Below are positions 10,742-20,700 of a stretch of DNA of 64,000 bases, one piece after another. The notes beneath the pieces were generated by a model. It saw nothing but the letters and a program-made list of their open reading frames with translations, was not told where the DNA came from and searched no databases. The DNA is taken from contig CBDEVW010000002.1 in the NCBI GenBank assembly GCA_965243755.1, positions 1 to 64,000 of the forward strand, read 5' to 3'. The stretch comes from JANSWY01 sp965243755 (GTDB lineage: Bacteria; Bacteroidota; Bacteroidia; Cytophagales; Cyclobacteriaceae). How positions within the stretch are numbered: the first letter of the stretch is position 1; every line of letters begins with the position of its first letter. The position numbers and the translations under genes are program-made.

Positions 10742-11914
10742 ATGAGGATAGAAATGATTATTCTTAGTTTTGCTAAAAAAATACTGTTGGCCGGGATTTA
10801 CATTCATATTCCATTTTGTAAGCAGGCGTGCTACTACTGCGATTTTCACTTTAGTACCAACCTACATGGTATTGAAAATATGGTTGATGCTATATGTCAT
10901 GAGCTGCAGTTGCAAGCTAATTACTTGCAAAATGAGCGTGTAGATACTATCTATTTTGGTGGCGGTACACCTTCGTTGCTACCAGAACGTTCACTACAAA
11001 ATATCCTGGGTCAGATCTATGAGACTTATCCAGTTCATAACGAGGTAGAAATTACGCTGGAGGCTAATCCTGACGACCTTTCCGGGCAGAAACTGTCAGA
11101 ATTGAAAAATGCTGGCATTAACCGCTTGAGTATAGGTATTCAATCATTTGATCAAAATCATCTTAAGTATTTAAACCGAGCCCACAACTCAGAAGAGGCA
11201 ATAAGCTGTGTGAAAAAAGCTCAGGATGCAGGCATATCAAACTTAACAATTGACTTAATCTATGGAATCCCCTTTCATCAATATGACCCCTGGAAATCTG
11301 ATGTTTTACAGGCCATTGACTTGAAAGTAGATCATATTTCAGCGTACTGCCTGACGATCGAACCACAGACAGTATTTGGGAAATGGTTAAAGCAATCCAA
11401 AATTAAGCAGGTAGATGAAGAACTTGCTACGGACCATTTTCACTTCTTAAAGCAAACATTGGATAATGCGGGTTATGAACATTATGAAATTTCAAATTTT
11501 TGTAAACCTGGTAAATACAGTAAACACAACACAAGCTATTGGAATCAGTCGATTTACCTGGGTGTTGGACCATCCGCCCATTCATTCAACAAAACCACCA
11601 GACAATATAATGTAGCAAACAATACAAAATACATTAATGCGCTTACAAATCGACAAGTCCCGGCGGTAGTAGAAACACTAACTAATCTCCAAAAAGCAAA
11701 CGAGATGATGATGACAGGTCTTCGGACCAAATGGGGAGTATCTATGAATCGACTGAACTCCGCAGTGGACTCCTGGTCAATCATTAACCATAACACTATC
11801 CAACGGTATATTGAAAGTGGTCTACTTCAAATTAATGAAGATCGTCTTTATTTGACTGAGAATGGAAAACTGCTTGCGGATCAGATAGCACTGGATTTAT
11901 TCCTGGATGAATGA
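10742..11914 (+). CDS. hemW: radical SAM haem chaperone HemW
   Basis: HemW-type radical SAM protein (once called oxygen-independent coproporphyrinogen oxidase-like), which binds haem and delivers it to respiratory proteins. The 4Fe-4S motif C-x3-C-x2-C is in PFCKQACYYCDFHF, followed by IYFGGGTPSLL, EANPDDL and RLSIGIQSFD. The HemW-type C-terminal domain follows (TGLRTKWGVS). The first ATG is used here, but family members usually begin directly with AGIYIHIPFC; a TTG at 10787 in the same frame would give exactly that start, so the first 15 residues may not be translated. Close to hemD. Confidence 0.92.
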   Translation: MRIEMIILSFAKKILLAGIYIHIPFCKQACYYCDFHFSTNLHGIENMVDAICHELQLQANYLQNERVDTIYFGGGTPSLLPERSLQNILGQIYETYPVHNEVEITLEANPDDLSGQKLSELKNAGINRLSIGIQSFDQNHLKYLNRAHNSEEAISCVKKAQDAGISNLTIDLIYGIPFHQYDPWKSDVLQAIDLKVDHISAYCLTIEPQTVFGKWLKQSKIKQVDEELATDHFHFLKQTLDNAGYEHYEISNFCKPGKYSKHNTSYWNQSIYLGVGPSAHSFNKTTRQYNVANNTKYINALTNRQVPAVVETLTNLQKANEMMMTGLRTKWGVSMNRLNSAVDSWSIINHNTIQRYIESGLLQINEDRLYLTENGKLLADQIALDLFLDE

Positions 11915-12216
11915 TGAAATCATAAACTATCACGTAACATTGAGGTGGTATTCCAGACCACCTCATGTTGCCACTATTTCTGAGTTTCAGGTTCAGAAAT
12001 AAAGTGGTTTGGTTAGCAAATTGCAGATATCAATAAAAGAACATTTTACAATGAAACAGCATATGGTATGGAAAAGCGCTCCATGTTATAAATTGAATCT
12101 ATGAGAGGGCGGCAATCTATAAATTGAAACCATAAAAAAACCAGCAGTTCAATGAACTACTGGTTTACTACTCATCAAAAACTCAAACTTACTAACTCAA
12201 TAATTATTCTTACACC
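11915..12216. other. 302-base gap with two tandem hairpins
   Basis: No open frame of note. Two inverted repeats stand side by side. The first, 11941-11965, has a perfect 9-bp stem (TGAGGTGGT / ACCACCTCA) and a 7-base loop. The second, 11971-12007, pairs CCACTATTTCTGA with TCAGAAAT-AA-AGTGG, 13 bp with a 2-base bulge. Neither has a clean T-run, so they are not ordinary terminators, though they may end the hemW transcript. A direct repeat TATAAATTGAA occurs near 12087 and 12118. The terminator of the minus-strand gene follows at 12134-12164. Confidence 0.5.
12134..12164 (-). terminator. rho-independent terminator of the VWA gene
   Basis: Hairpin ACCAG-x-AGTTC / GAACT-x-CTGGT (one mismatch, 3-base loop) at 12140-12164, followed on the minus strand by seven T at 12140-12134. 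It lies 52 bases after the stop of the minus-strand gene. Confidence 0.75.
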
Positions 12217-14133
12217 TTAATTTCTTTGTCCCAATAGCTGACCACTTTTAATCAACTTGATCAGTTCAATTCTATATCCTTCCGAGTCTTTACCCTTTGC
12301 AGATTCAGCTAATTTGATTACTTCAGGGTAGGTAGCATTTCCTTTAAATTCAGAATCTCGCAGAATCATCCCAAAACTTGCCACAGCTGCCGACCATCTA
12401 AAGTTTTCCGAAGTTTGTTCAAGAGTCACAACTTTATTTTTCACTGCCTCAGTAATCAATTTACTTTTGCTTCCATCAGGGTCTTTATAGCGTAATTTAA
12501 CCGTCATCATTTCATCTTTATTTGATGTTCCAATGACTTCCTGCCGCTGATATTTCAATGAGTCGACAGTAGCAAATTCACTCTCGACACCCACCGGAAT
12601 TATTTCATACAAAGCAGTTACCGTATGGCCCGATCCTAATTCTCCAGCATCCTTTTTGTCATCATTAAAATCTTCATCATTTAATTTTCGGTTTTCATAA
12701 CCAATTAGCCTGTAGGCCTGCACAACCGCTGGGTTAAACTCAACTTGTATCTTTACATCTTTAGCAATAGTGAACATCGTGCCTCCAAATTCATTGACCA
12801 GGACTTTCTTGGCTTCCAGGATATTGTCAATGTAAGCATAGTTTCCATTGCCTTTGTCGGCTAGTGTTTCCATTTTTGAATCTTTGTAATTGCCCATTCC
12901 AAAACCCAAAACAGTAAGGAAAATGCCATCTTCACGTTTCTCTTCAATCAATCTTTGCATTTCACCATTGCTTGAAGCTCCTACATTGAAGTCTCCGTCT
13001 GTGGCCAGAATAACACGGTTGTTGCCATTTTCAACAAAATTGGCTTTTGCAATTTTATAGGCCAGTTGTATACCTGCTCCTCCTGCAGTTGAACCACCAG
13101 CATTTAGGTTTTCAAGGGCTGCAATGATCTTGCTTTTCTCTTTACCAGAAGTCGGTTCCAAAACCGTTCCTGCTGCTCCTGCATATACTACAATTGATAC
13201 TTTATCTTCCGGCCTTAGTTGTTCGGTCAACAATCGGAACGCTGATTTCAATAGTGGTAGCTTATTTGGTGCACTCATGGATCCAGATACATCAATCAGA
13301 AACACCAGATTGGATGAAGGTAGATTCTCGACTGGTATTTTTTTTCCTTGAATTCCAATGTGTACCAGCTGATGCTTTTCATTCCATGGAGCTACCCCGG
13401 CCTCCATGTTGATAGAAAATGGTGTCAGGCCTTTTGGTTGTGGATAATCGTAATTGAAGTAATTGATCATTTCCTCAATTCGTACCGCATCCTTAGGCGG
13501 CATTTGGCCATTGTTCAGAAATCTTCTGACGTTACTGTATGATGCAGCATCAACATCTATCGAAAATGTAGACAATGGATCAGATAAAGGTGAGTGAAAA
13601 ATATTTTCGTTGATCGCATCGTACTCCTCAGTATTGTAATCTGGTATACCTGCGTCATGATAACCGGGACCGCCCATCACAGCTCCAGTAGCATAAAATC
13701 TGGTATTGCTTCGGGCCTTCCTCATCTTATCTCCCCTTGCCTTCTCCTTGCGGATTGAAATCACCTCCGCCTCTTCTGTTGCTATTTCATTCAAAATACT
13801 GATATCAGTATCATTGGTAACTGGTTGACTATTGGGGTTCTTTACCAGTGAGACATTAAAACTCCTTTTCGTCCCAACCAATACCTCTTTCTTCTCATAT
13901 CCATTTTTTGAAAAGACCAGTACTGATGACTCATCATGAACATTGATCTTAAACTTGCCCTTTGCATCTGTTTGGGTTGAAAGGTTGGTGTATTTTACAG
14001 TAACCAACACCTGCTCTACAGGAACCCTTGTTCCATCGAGATAAACAACACCTGTTACCTCCAAATCCTGAGTTGAGGAAAAACTGAAAGCGGTCAGTAC
14101 TGTGGTCAGGATAAAAAACATTTTAATATTCAT
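12217..14133 (-). CDS. YfbK-like von Willebrand factor A protein with carboxypeptidase-regulatory-like domain
   Basis: Exported protein of 638 residues. It has a signal peptide (about 1-20), a CarboxypepD-regulatory-like beta domain (about 24-95, GVVYLDGTRVPVEQVLVTV), a YfbK-type N-terminal region (about 165-250, DPLSTFSIDVDAASYSNVRR), a VWA domain with the metal-site motif DVSGSM at 281-286, and the DUF3520-type C-terminal region. The family binds a divalent metal through the MIDAS motif and is thought to mediate protein contacts; the ligand is unknown. It is divergent from an ECF sigma operon, 151 bases away, which suggests it is a target or partner of that signalling unit. Confidence 0.9.
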   Translation of the reverse strand: MNIKMFFILTTVLTAFSFSSTQDLEVTGVVYLDGTRVPVEQVLVTVKYTNLSTQTDAKGKFKINVHDESSVLVFSKNGYEKKEVLVGTKRSFNVSLVKNPNSQPVTNDTDISILNEIATEEAEVISIRKEKARGDKMRKARSNTRFYATGAVMGGPGYHDAGIPDYNTEEYDAINENIFHSPLSDPLSTFSIDVDAASYSNVRRFLNNGQMPPKDAVRIEEMINYFNYDYPQPKGLTPFSINMEAGVAPWNEKHQLVHIGIQGKKIPVENLPSSNLVFLIDVSGSMSAPNKLPLLKSAFRLLTEQLRPEDKVSIVVYAGAAGTVLEPTSGKEKSKIIAALENLNAGGSTAGGAGIQLAYKIAKANFVENGNNRVILATDGDFNVGASSNGEMQRLIEEKREDGIFLTVLGFGMGNYKDSKMETLADKGNGNYAYIDNILEAKKVLVNEFGGTMFTIAKDVKIQVEFNPAVVQAYRLIGYENRKLNDEDFNDDKKDAGELGSGHTVTALYEIIPVGVESEFATVDSLKYQRQEVIGTSNKDEMMTVKLRYKDPDGSKSKLITEAVKNKVVTLEQTSENFRWSAAVASFGMILRDSEFKGNATYPEVIKLAESAKGKDSEGYRIELIKLIKSGQLLGQRN

Positions 14134-14284
14134 GGCTCTGATCTTTTAAGTTAAACCCCACATGTGTCCATGCAGGAGATTCGTGTTTGTTGTAATGGGG
14201 ATGCCAACAGATTCCGGATTCCATAAATGATTTTAATTTTTTTTTCAGATATTCGTTTTTGGTGGACGATACCACTTGCCTTTA

Positions 14285-14854
14285 ATGAGGATAAACAAAG
14301 ACCATAGCGATCAGGAATTACTTATTGCTTACAGTAAGAGCAATGACTCCAATATATTGGGAGAACTTTATAACAGGTATTTACATTTGACATATGGTGT
14401 ATGCATCAAGTATTTGAAAGACCGGGACAATGCACAGGATATGGTAATGGAGGTATTTGAGAAAATGCTACAAAAGCCGCCGGGAGCCGACATTAATAAT
14501 TTCAAAACATGGTTGTATGTGGTAGTCAAAAACCAGTGCCTCATGAAGCTCAGGAAAAATGACCCCAAAGTAATTTCGATTAATCAGGATGATCATTTTA
14601 TGGAAATAGCGGAAGAGGTGCATCCTATTGACAAAGAAGAACAAATAAGTGGTCTTGAACATTGTATGGAACAGCTGAAAAATGAGCAAAAAGACTGTAT
14701 CAGGCTATTTTACCTACAAAAAAAATGTTACCAGGAAATTACCGAGTCCACGGGGTTTGAATTAAAAAAAGTGAAGAGTTATATCCAGAACGGAAAACGA
14801 AACTTAAAAAATTGTTTAGAAAAACATAATGTCGGATCGCAATCAACATATTGA
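14285..14854 (+). CDS. ECF-type RNA polymerase sigma factor
   Basis: Sigma-70 family, extracytoplasmic-function type, 189 residues. Region 2 is seen at about 25-90 (GELYNRYLHLTYGVCIKYLKD, DNAQDMVMEVFEKML) and region 4 at about 125-180 (QKDCIRLFYLQKKCYQEITE, ELKKVKSYIQNGKRNLKNCL). The ATG at 14285 (MRINKDHSD) is chosen; an in-frame TTG lies three codons upstream. Its last 26 bases overlap the next gene, which encodes a membrane protein with an anti-sigma-like head, so the pair is translationally coupled as is usual for sigma/anti-sigma pairs. Confidence 0.9.
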   Translation: MRINKDHSDQELLIAYSKSNDSNILGELYNRYLHLTYGVCIKYLKDRDNAQDMVMEVFEKMLQKPPGADINNFKTWLYVVVKNQCLMKLRKNDPKVISINQDDHFMEIAEEVHPIDKEEQISGLEHCMEQLKNEQKDCIRLFYLQKKCYQEITESTGFELKKVKSYIQNGKRNLKNCLEKHNVGSQSTY

Positions 14855-16016
14855 TCAGGAGACATTCAGGAAATACCTGAACGGAGAGCTAAATTCCCAA
14901 CAGCAGTATGAGGTTGAGCGGGCACTTCAGCAATCTGTTTTTGAGCAGGAAGCCATGGAAGGCCTTGAATCTGTCTCCACACAGGATTGGGAAGCCGATC
15001 TGGACACTTTAAACCAAAAGCTTGCCGGATATCGAGTTGAGAACAAGAGATTTAACTGGTATTCTGCAGCAGCAATTATTGCATTATTGATCGTATCAAC
15101 CTGGGCCATTTGGTTCATAACTGGCGAACCCGGCGAAAACCTGGCAATGCAGGAACAACCATCAGAAGAAGTTCAAACTAATCCCCAAACAACTCCTAAT
15201 GACTCTGTCCAGCCTACCAATAACATTGAATTACAATCTGATAAGCCAGCTGAGGTAGCAGCAGAGGACATCACTAAAAACAGCTCACAGACAGGATCCG
15301 GTAAAGACCAAAATGTGATTGCTGACAACCAATCAACCACAGAGGAAATCGAAATTAACACCGAATCGTCCAAGGTAATTGAAGAGGTGAATATCAATGA
15401 GGAGGTAGAGCAAATTGCGTTGGCAGACGAGGACCTCTCTGGTCAGGAAATGGAGGAAGAAATTTTAGATGGTTTTACCTCTGATGACCAGACTGTATTA
15501 GATGAAGTTGCTATCTCACAAACGGAACCTATTGCTGCAAGTCCTCAGCCCACCTTCTCTAAATCTGAAAGTGAAGCGATCGCCACTAATAGATCAAAAA
15601 AGAAATCGGCTAACCAGAAAGCTTTAGGGCGGTCTGAAAATAATTTGGAGGTTGCTAATAACAATGATGGGGCCGGGTTTGCAGGAACACTTTCAAACGT
15701 CACAAGAGGTGCAGACGACTCTCCTCAAAAATCAGTCTCTGAGGAAGAGTATGCTCAATATGTATCCGAAAATCTCAGGTATCCTGAAGCTGCCATTTCC
15801 GCCAATGTGGAAGGATCGGTGAAAGTCATATTTACGGTAAATGCAGACAGTACAGTTTCAGACTTCATTGTTTTACAAGGCATTGGTCACGGATGTGATG
15901 AGGAAGCTATAAGATTAATCAAGGAAGGACCAAAATGGATTCCTAAAATGATCGGAGATAAACCCATTGTCTCTGATGGATTCCAGGAAATTGTATTTTC
16001 TTTAGAAAAAAAATAA
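14829..16016 (+). CDS. anti-sigma-like membrane protein with C-terminal TonB domain
   Basis: 395 residues with an unusual order. The cytoplasmic head (1-75, IDQETFRKYLNGELNSQQQY) resembles anti-sigma factors of Bacteroidota. One transmembrane helix follows at about 77-97, then a long acidic, Q/N/S-rich periplasmic linker (about 100-300), and a TonB C-terminal domain in the last 90 residues (LRYPEAAISANVEGSVKVIF, GCDEEAIRLIKEGPKW). A normal TonB has its helix at the very N-terminus and a proline-rich linker; here the linker is acidic and a 75-residue head precedes the helix. I infer that it may restrain the overlapping sigma factor and report on outer-membrane or periplasmic contacts through the TonB fold. 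Confidence 0.8.
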   Translation: MSDRNQHIDQETFRKYLNGELNSQQQYEVERALQQSVFEQEAMEGLESVSTQDWEADLDTLNQKLAGYRVENKRFNWYSAAAIIALLIVSTWAIWFITGEPGENLAMQEQPSEEVQTNPQTTPNDSVQPTNNIELQSDKPAEVAAEDITKNSSQTGSGKDQNVIADNQSTTEEIEINTESSKVIEEVNINEEVEQIALADEDLSGQEMEEEILDGFTSDDQTVLDEVAISQTEPIAASPQPTFSKSESEAIATNRSKKKSANQKALGRSENNLEVANNNDGAGFAGTLSNVTRGADDSPQKSVSEEEYAQYVSENLRYPEAAISANVEGSVKVIFTVNADSTVSDFIVLQGIGHGCDEEAIRLIKEGPKWIPKMIGDKPIVSDGFQEIVFSLEKK

Positions 16017-16339
16017 TCTTATTTAATCTTTGTTTTGTGCAATTAATGCTTCGTGCATGCCACAAAATATTATTTCGTTTTTTAATTGCAGTCTTCAATT
16101 TAAATTGTCAAATAAAGACAAACCCAAAACAAACATTACACCCCCAAGAAAAAGTCCCTAAAGTCGCCTGAAAGGGTTTTATTATTCAATCTTGTCTAAA
16201 ATCAACTCCTTAAAATTAAGGTAATCCAGACCATGAAAAATTAATATATCAAGGCTCAACCTAAAATAATATTCTGCGTAATATTGCATTGAAACTCGAT
16301 GACAAAATAATATAAGGTTAAAAAAACTCAGAAAACGCT
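16017..16339. other. 323-base intergenic region
   Basis: No open frame. Near its start lies a hairpin-forming stretch, 16033-16067: TTTTGTG pairs with CACAAAA, with an inner ATGC/GCAT pairing, followed by T-rich sequence to about 16085. It may end the sigma/TonB transcript. The remainder is A+T-rich and should hold the promoter of the small secreted protein at 16340, but no clear TAnnTTTG element was found. Confidence 0.4.
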
Positions 16340-16648
16340 ATGAAAAAGTTTGTACTAATGATGATTGTTGCTATGGGATTCTCAGTAGTTTCTCTGGCAA
16401 ACGAAACGAACGAAGAGAGGGTAGATAACTTTGATTGGTTGATTGAAGAAATCTACGGATTGGAAAACGAAAAACAGGATCTTGAAGTACTGAAAGAAAT
16501 GGTGTACTTGTTTGATGCTGAGGGAAATGAGATTGCAAAGTTTGAAGCAGGGCAGTATGAGCAGCTTGATGCTGATACCAAAAGAAAAATTCAAATGAGT
16601 GAATTCATGTTTGAAAGCCTGGGAGATCAGGTTTATATGATACAGTAA
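16340..16648 (+). CDS. small secreted protein of unknown function
   Basis: 102 residues, not recognised. Clear signal peptide (MKKFVLMMIVAMGFSVVSLA, cleavage near ANE), leaving a mature acidic protein of about 80 residues predicted mainly helical (VDNFDWLIEEIYGLENE, DLEVLKEMVYLFDAEGNEIA). The segment VYLFDAEGNEIAKF resembles a short beta hairpin. It stands alone, with a 323-base region before it and a strong terminator just after it. Confidence 0.75.
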   Translation: MKKFVLMMIVAMGFSVVSLANETNEERVDNFDWLIEEIYGLENEKQDLEVLKEMVYLFDAEGNEIAKFEAGQYEQLDADTKRKIQMSEFMFESLGDQVYMIQ

Positions 16649-16675
16649 TAGTATAGAATCTTCATATTTTAGCAC

Positions 16676-16710
16676 AGGTGTTACTACTCTCGGGAAGTAA
16701 CACCTTTTTT
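16676..16710 (+). terminator. strong rho-independent terminator
   Basis: Perfect 10-bp stem AGGTGTTACT / AGTAACACCT with a 10-base loop, followed by TTTTTT (16705-16710). It ends the monocistronic transcript of the small secreted protein, 27 bases after its stop. Confidence 0.92.
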
Positions 16711-16741
16711 GTGTCTAAGCGGAAATCCTGCTGTATCTTCG
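16708..16741 (+). promoter_or_regulatory. possible glsA promoter
   Basis: TTTG at 16708-16711 and TATCTTCG at 16734-16741 are 22 bases apart, close to the Bacteroidota consensus TTTG / TAnnTTTG with one mismatch in the -7 element. The predicted start would leave a leader of about 15-20 bases before the ATG at 16763. The -33 element overlaps the end of the preceding terminator's T-run. Confidence 0.3.
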
Positions 16742-16762
16742 CATAGCATCTATGTTGACGTC

Positions 16763-17677
16763 ATGAATTACCAAAAAATCATTGATGAAATTCTAGTAGA
16801 GATACAGCCATATAGGAATCAAGGTCAGGTTGCTGACTATATTCCTGAAATGACGAAGGTTGATCCTGACAAATTTGGGATGACCATTGATTTGGTTGAC
16901 GGCAATATTTATTCAACCGGAGATGCTGATCACAAATTCTCCATTCAGAGTATTTCAAAGGTTTTCTCACTGACCATAGCACATTCTTTGGTTGGCGAAT
17001 CGATTTGGAAACGAGTAAAAGTGGAACCGTCAGGAACACCATTTAATTCATTGGTCCAACTCGAGTATGAACAAGGAATTCCAAGAAATCCTTTTATCAA
17101 CGCTGGTGCTATTGTAATTGCAGACATCATGGTGAGCCACTTACCTGATCCGAAAGCAAGTTACATTGAATTCGTGGAGCAAATTTCAGGCATTTCAGGT
17201 CTGAAGTACAATGAGAAAGTAGCTAGCTCAGAAATGGAAAGCGGTTATAGAAACATTGCTTTATCCTACTTCCTAAAATCTTACGACAACCTGAAAAATG
17301 ATGTGTTTGAGGTGCTGGATTTGTATTTCCATATGTGCGCTCTGGAAATGAATTGTTTTGAACTGGCTAAAGCGTTTAAGTTCTACGCGAAACATGGATC
17401 ATCCATTAAGTTTGATACCATCAAGGTGACGCCAAGTCAGGTTAAAAGGACCAATGCATTAATGCAAACCTGTGGATTTTATGATGAGTCCGGGGAATTT
17501 TCATTTGCTGTTGGTCTACCAGGCAAAAGTGGTGTTGGTGGCGGAGTAGCTGCAATTCACCCACAACAATACAGTGTTGCGGTGTGGAGCCCCCGATTGA
17601 ATAGCAAAGGAAATTCGGTATTGGGCATGAAGGCCCTGGAACTGCTTACCAGCAAGACCGAAACTTCAATTTTTTAG
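16763..17677 (+). CDS. glsA: glutaminase (serine-dependent, GlsA family)
   Basis: Hydrolyses L-glutamine to glutamate and ammonia. 304 residues from the ATG at 16763, matching the family length of about 305-310. The beta-lactamase-like nucleophile motif S-x-x-K is in FSIQSISKVFSL (about 65-75), followed by EPSGTPFNSLVQLE, IPRNPFINAGAI and, near the C-terminus, GKSGVGGGVAAIHP. An upstream in-frame TTG would place the start inside the preceding terminator and is rejected. Probably monocistronic. Confidence 0.95.
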   Translation: MNYQKIIDEILVEIQPYRNQGQVADYIPEMTKVDPDKFGMTIDLVDGNIYSTGDADHKFSIQSISKVFSLTIAHSLVGESIWKRVKVEPSGTPFNSLVQLEYEQGIPRNPFINAGAIVIADIMVSHLPDPKASYIEFVEQISGISGLKYNEKVASSEMESGYRNIALSYFLKSYDNLKNDVFEVLDLYFHMCALEMNCFELAKAFKFYAKHGSSIKFDTIKVTPSQVKRTNALMQTCGFYDESGEFSFAVGLPGKSGVGGGVAAIHPQQYSVAVWSPRLNSKGNSVLGMKALELLTSKTETSIF

Positions 17678-17754
17678 CATAAACAATCCCTGTTAAGGGA
17701 AATTTATTTATAATCGTGGGAATCAACTTATTGGGCAAAACCATCTCTAATATT

Positions 17755-20700
17755 ATGAACACAGTATTAAAAGTTGTTACGTCTGCCGTTTTGATCTTAA
17801 CCGGCACCTTGTCATATGCACAATCCAATGATACCATTCCTTTAATCAACAGTAGTGAGCTTATTGCGGAAGGAGTCAGTTTACACGATGAGGAAAAATA
17901 TGAAGAGGCGCTTGCGTTGTACAGGCAAGTCCATGAAGGAGATAGCAACAAAATGTTGGCCTACCTGGAAGAAATTGTCACCCTCAACGCTATGGAAAAA
18001 TACGAGGAGACTATATCATTGGCAGAGGCAATCCTTCCCCGAAGCAGCCGGTATAAACCAGAAATTATGGAATCCCTGGCAAATGCCTACGACCTAAAAG
18101 GGGACGGTGACAAAGCATTAGCGATTTATGATTCTGCCATTACATTATACCCAAAAAAACACAGGATCCATTACAATAAAGGCATTGCCTTGTATAACAA
18201 AGAGCGATATGAAGAAAGTATGCGATCGTTCAAGGAGGCACTCAGAATATACCCTTTTCATGCCAGCAGTCACTATCAACTTGCTTTACTGAGTATTCTG
18301 CAAGGTAATAGGGTGAAGGCCATGCTCAGTCTGGAGATTTACCTGGCTATCAATCCGGGGGATAATAAGGCTCTCGTACTGTTGGAGGATCTTATGAATG
18401 ATGCCGTAAGATGGGAGGCCTCTATCGAACCCTTTGATGGCAATGACCCTTTTCAGGAGCTGGAATTAATTATCAGATCCAAAGTTGCTTTGAAAAAGAA
18501 TTTTAAGCCTTCAGTGAAATTCAAAGCCTCTATGGTAAATCAGACGGAATTATTAATTAGTGAAATTAAAAAAGTTAAACAGAGCGACGATTTCTGGAGC
18601 CAGCTTTATCTGCCTTTTTATCAATCGCTTCAGGAAAAATCACATATTCAGGCCTTCATTTACCTTTTACTTACTTCTACAAAGGATGAAGCAGTTTTAA
18701 AATGGAAGTATAAAAATGAAAAGGCCAGCAATGAACTATCTCAAATCGCTTTAAATACCATCTTCTCCTTCAGATTAGTCCATGAACATACCATCCTCGG
18801 AGTTAGGGATCAGTATAACCACTGGTTTACGGAATCACATGAACTATCTGCCATTGGAAATGTCAATGGAAATGACCAAAGTGTTGGGCCCTGGGAATAT
18901 TATCATTCTAATGGTCAGGTTCAAAGTAGAGGCATATACGGTGCTCCTGACACACCCACAGGAGAATGGATTTACTACTATGAAAACGGCAACATTCAAA
19001 AACGGGTGAATTATGATCAGAAAGGCCAGGCGGTTGATTCAGTTGTATGGTTTTATGATAACGGTCAGCTATCTAGCATAACTCCGGTGAAGGATAATAC
19101 TGCACATGGAACCGTACAGCTTTTTGGGAGATGTGGAGAATTGGTTGAGGAGTATTCCTACGACAATGGCGTCACATCAGGACCTGGCTTTGTGTATTAC
19201 AATGATGGGAAAACAAAGGTCACCTATTATTATAAAGAAGACCAGCTGGACTCGACCTACACCATCTACTATCGCAATGGCCAATTGAAAGAATCCTACC
19301 AGTACCATGAGGGAGCATTGAATGGTGATTATGTGAGTTATTTTGAAGATGGAACCTTATGGCAATCCGGCAAATATAAGGACGATGAGCCTACCGGTGA
19401 ATGGATCACGAATTACGAAAATGGAAAACTATATAGTAAAGGCGTTTACAAGAATGGTAAAAGAAATGGACAATGGACCTACTATACCATTAATGGAAAT
19501 CTGCGAGACGATGAATTCTTTAATGAGGATGGCAAACTTCACGGTACAGCGAAGTATTACACGGTAGACGGTCAGTTGTATTATACACTTTCTTATGAAA
19601 ATGGTAAGATCGTACAAGTTGAATACTTCGGTGAAAATGGAGATTCGCTTGGAACTTTCGGAGGTGAAAATGGAAATTTCAGGTGTGAAGGTTATTTCGT
19701 CGATGGTTCCATGAGAAATAACCTGACCTACAAGGAAGGTCTTCCTCATGGAATTGCCAGCTATTTCTACCCTGGAGGGCAACTAAAACGAACGGTGACC
19801 TACGATAATGGAGTACAACATGGAGTATGGACAGAATATCATGAGAACGGTAAGGTCAAAATTCAGACTGGTTACGAAAATGATATCAATGAAGGGTATT
19901 ATAGAAGTTATTACAGCAATGGAATGGTACAAAATGAGGGGTGGGTAAAAAACAATGAGGAAACCGGACTTTGGAAAGCATATTACCCTAACGGAGCTCT
20001 TGAGACTGAGACATTCTACGTCAATGGCGAAATAAACGGGCCAACAAGAGAGTATCAACTCAATGGAAAAATGCTTTCAAAATCCCATTATAAAAATGGC
20101 AGGTTACTGAGTACCGAAATTTATGATTCTCTTGGAGGGCTTATTCAAACAGCTGTCCCGGATAATGCCGGGCAATTGAAAACGATAAGACCCAGTGGAT
20201 CATTGTTGAAATCAAAGTCATTGAGTTGTGGTATAAAATCAGGTGAAGAAATATGGTATCACAAAAACGGAGAAATTGCACGGGTTTACATAGCGGAAGA
20301 TGGGGAATATTCAGGACCCTTCAGAAGCTATTTGGATAACGGAGCGCCTTATGCCATTGGTGAATTTCGCAACTCCCAGCAACATGGTAAATGGACATGG
20401 TACTATGAGAATGGCAATAAAAGTTATGAGGCCACCTACCACTATGGAGAGAAAAATGGAAAAACTTTCAGATACCACGAAAATGGCAATATAGATTCAG
20501 AGTGTGAGGTCGCCGGGGACAAAAAACATGGAACATGTAAGTATTTTGATCCTGAAGGAAACCTGCAATTGATTAAGCACTATGATCAGGAGCTCGGTTT
20601 TACCGGTTATCAGTATCCCACTAGTTCTGGAGAACTGATTGAAATTATTCCATTCAATAGAAGTGGAAAGTTTGAATTAAAGGCTTATTTTGAAAACGGT

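Noticed and set aside
12000..12133. Possible tRNA or small structured RNA gene after hemW
   Set aside because: Hairpins are present but no cloverleaf, anticodon arm or CCA end could be made; kept only as unexplained hairpins.
16709..16762. Upstream TTG start of glutaminase
   Set aside because: It lies within the T-run of the preceding terminator and adds 18 non-conserved residues; the ATG at 16763 gives the family length.
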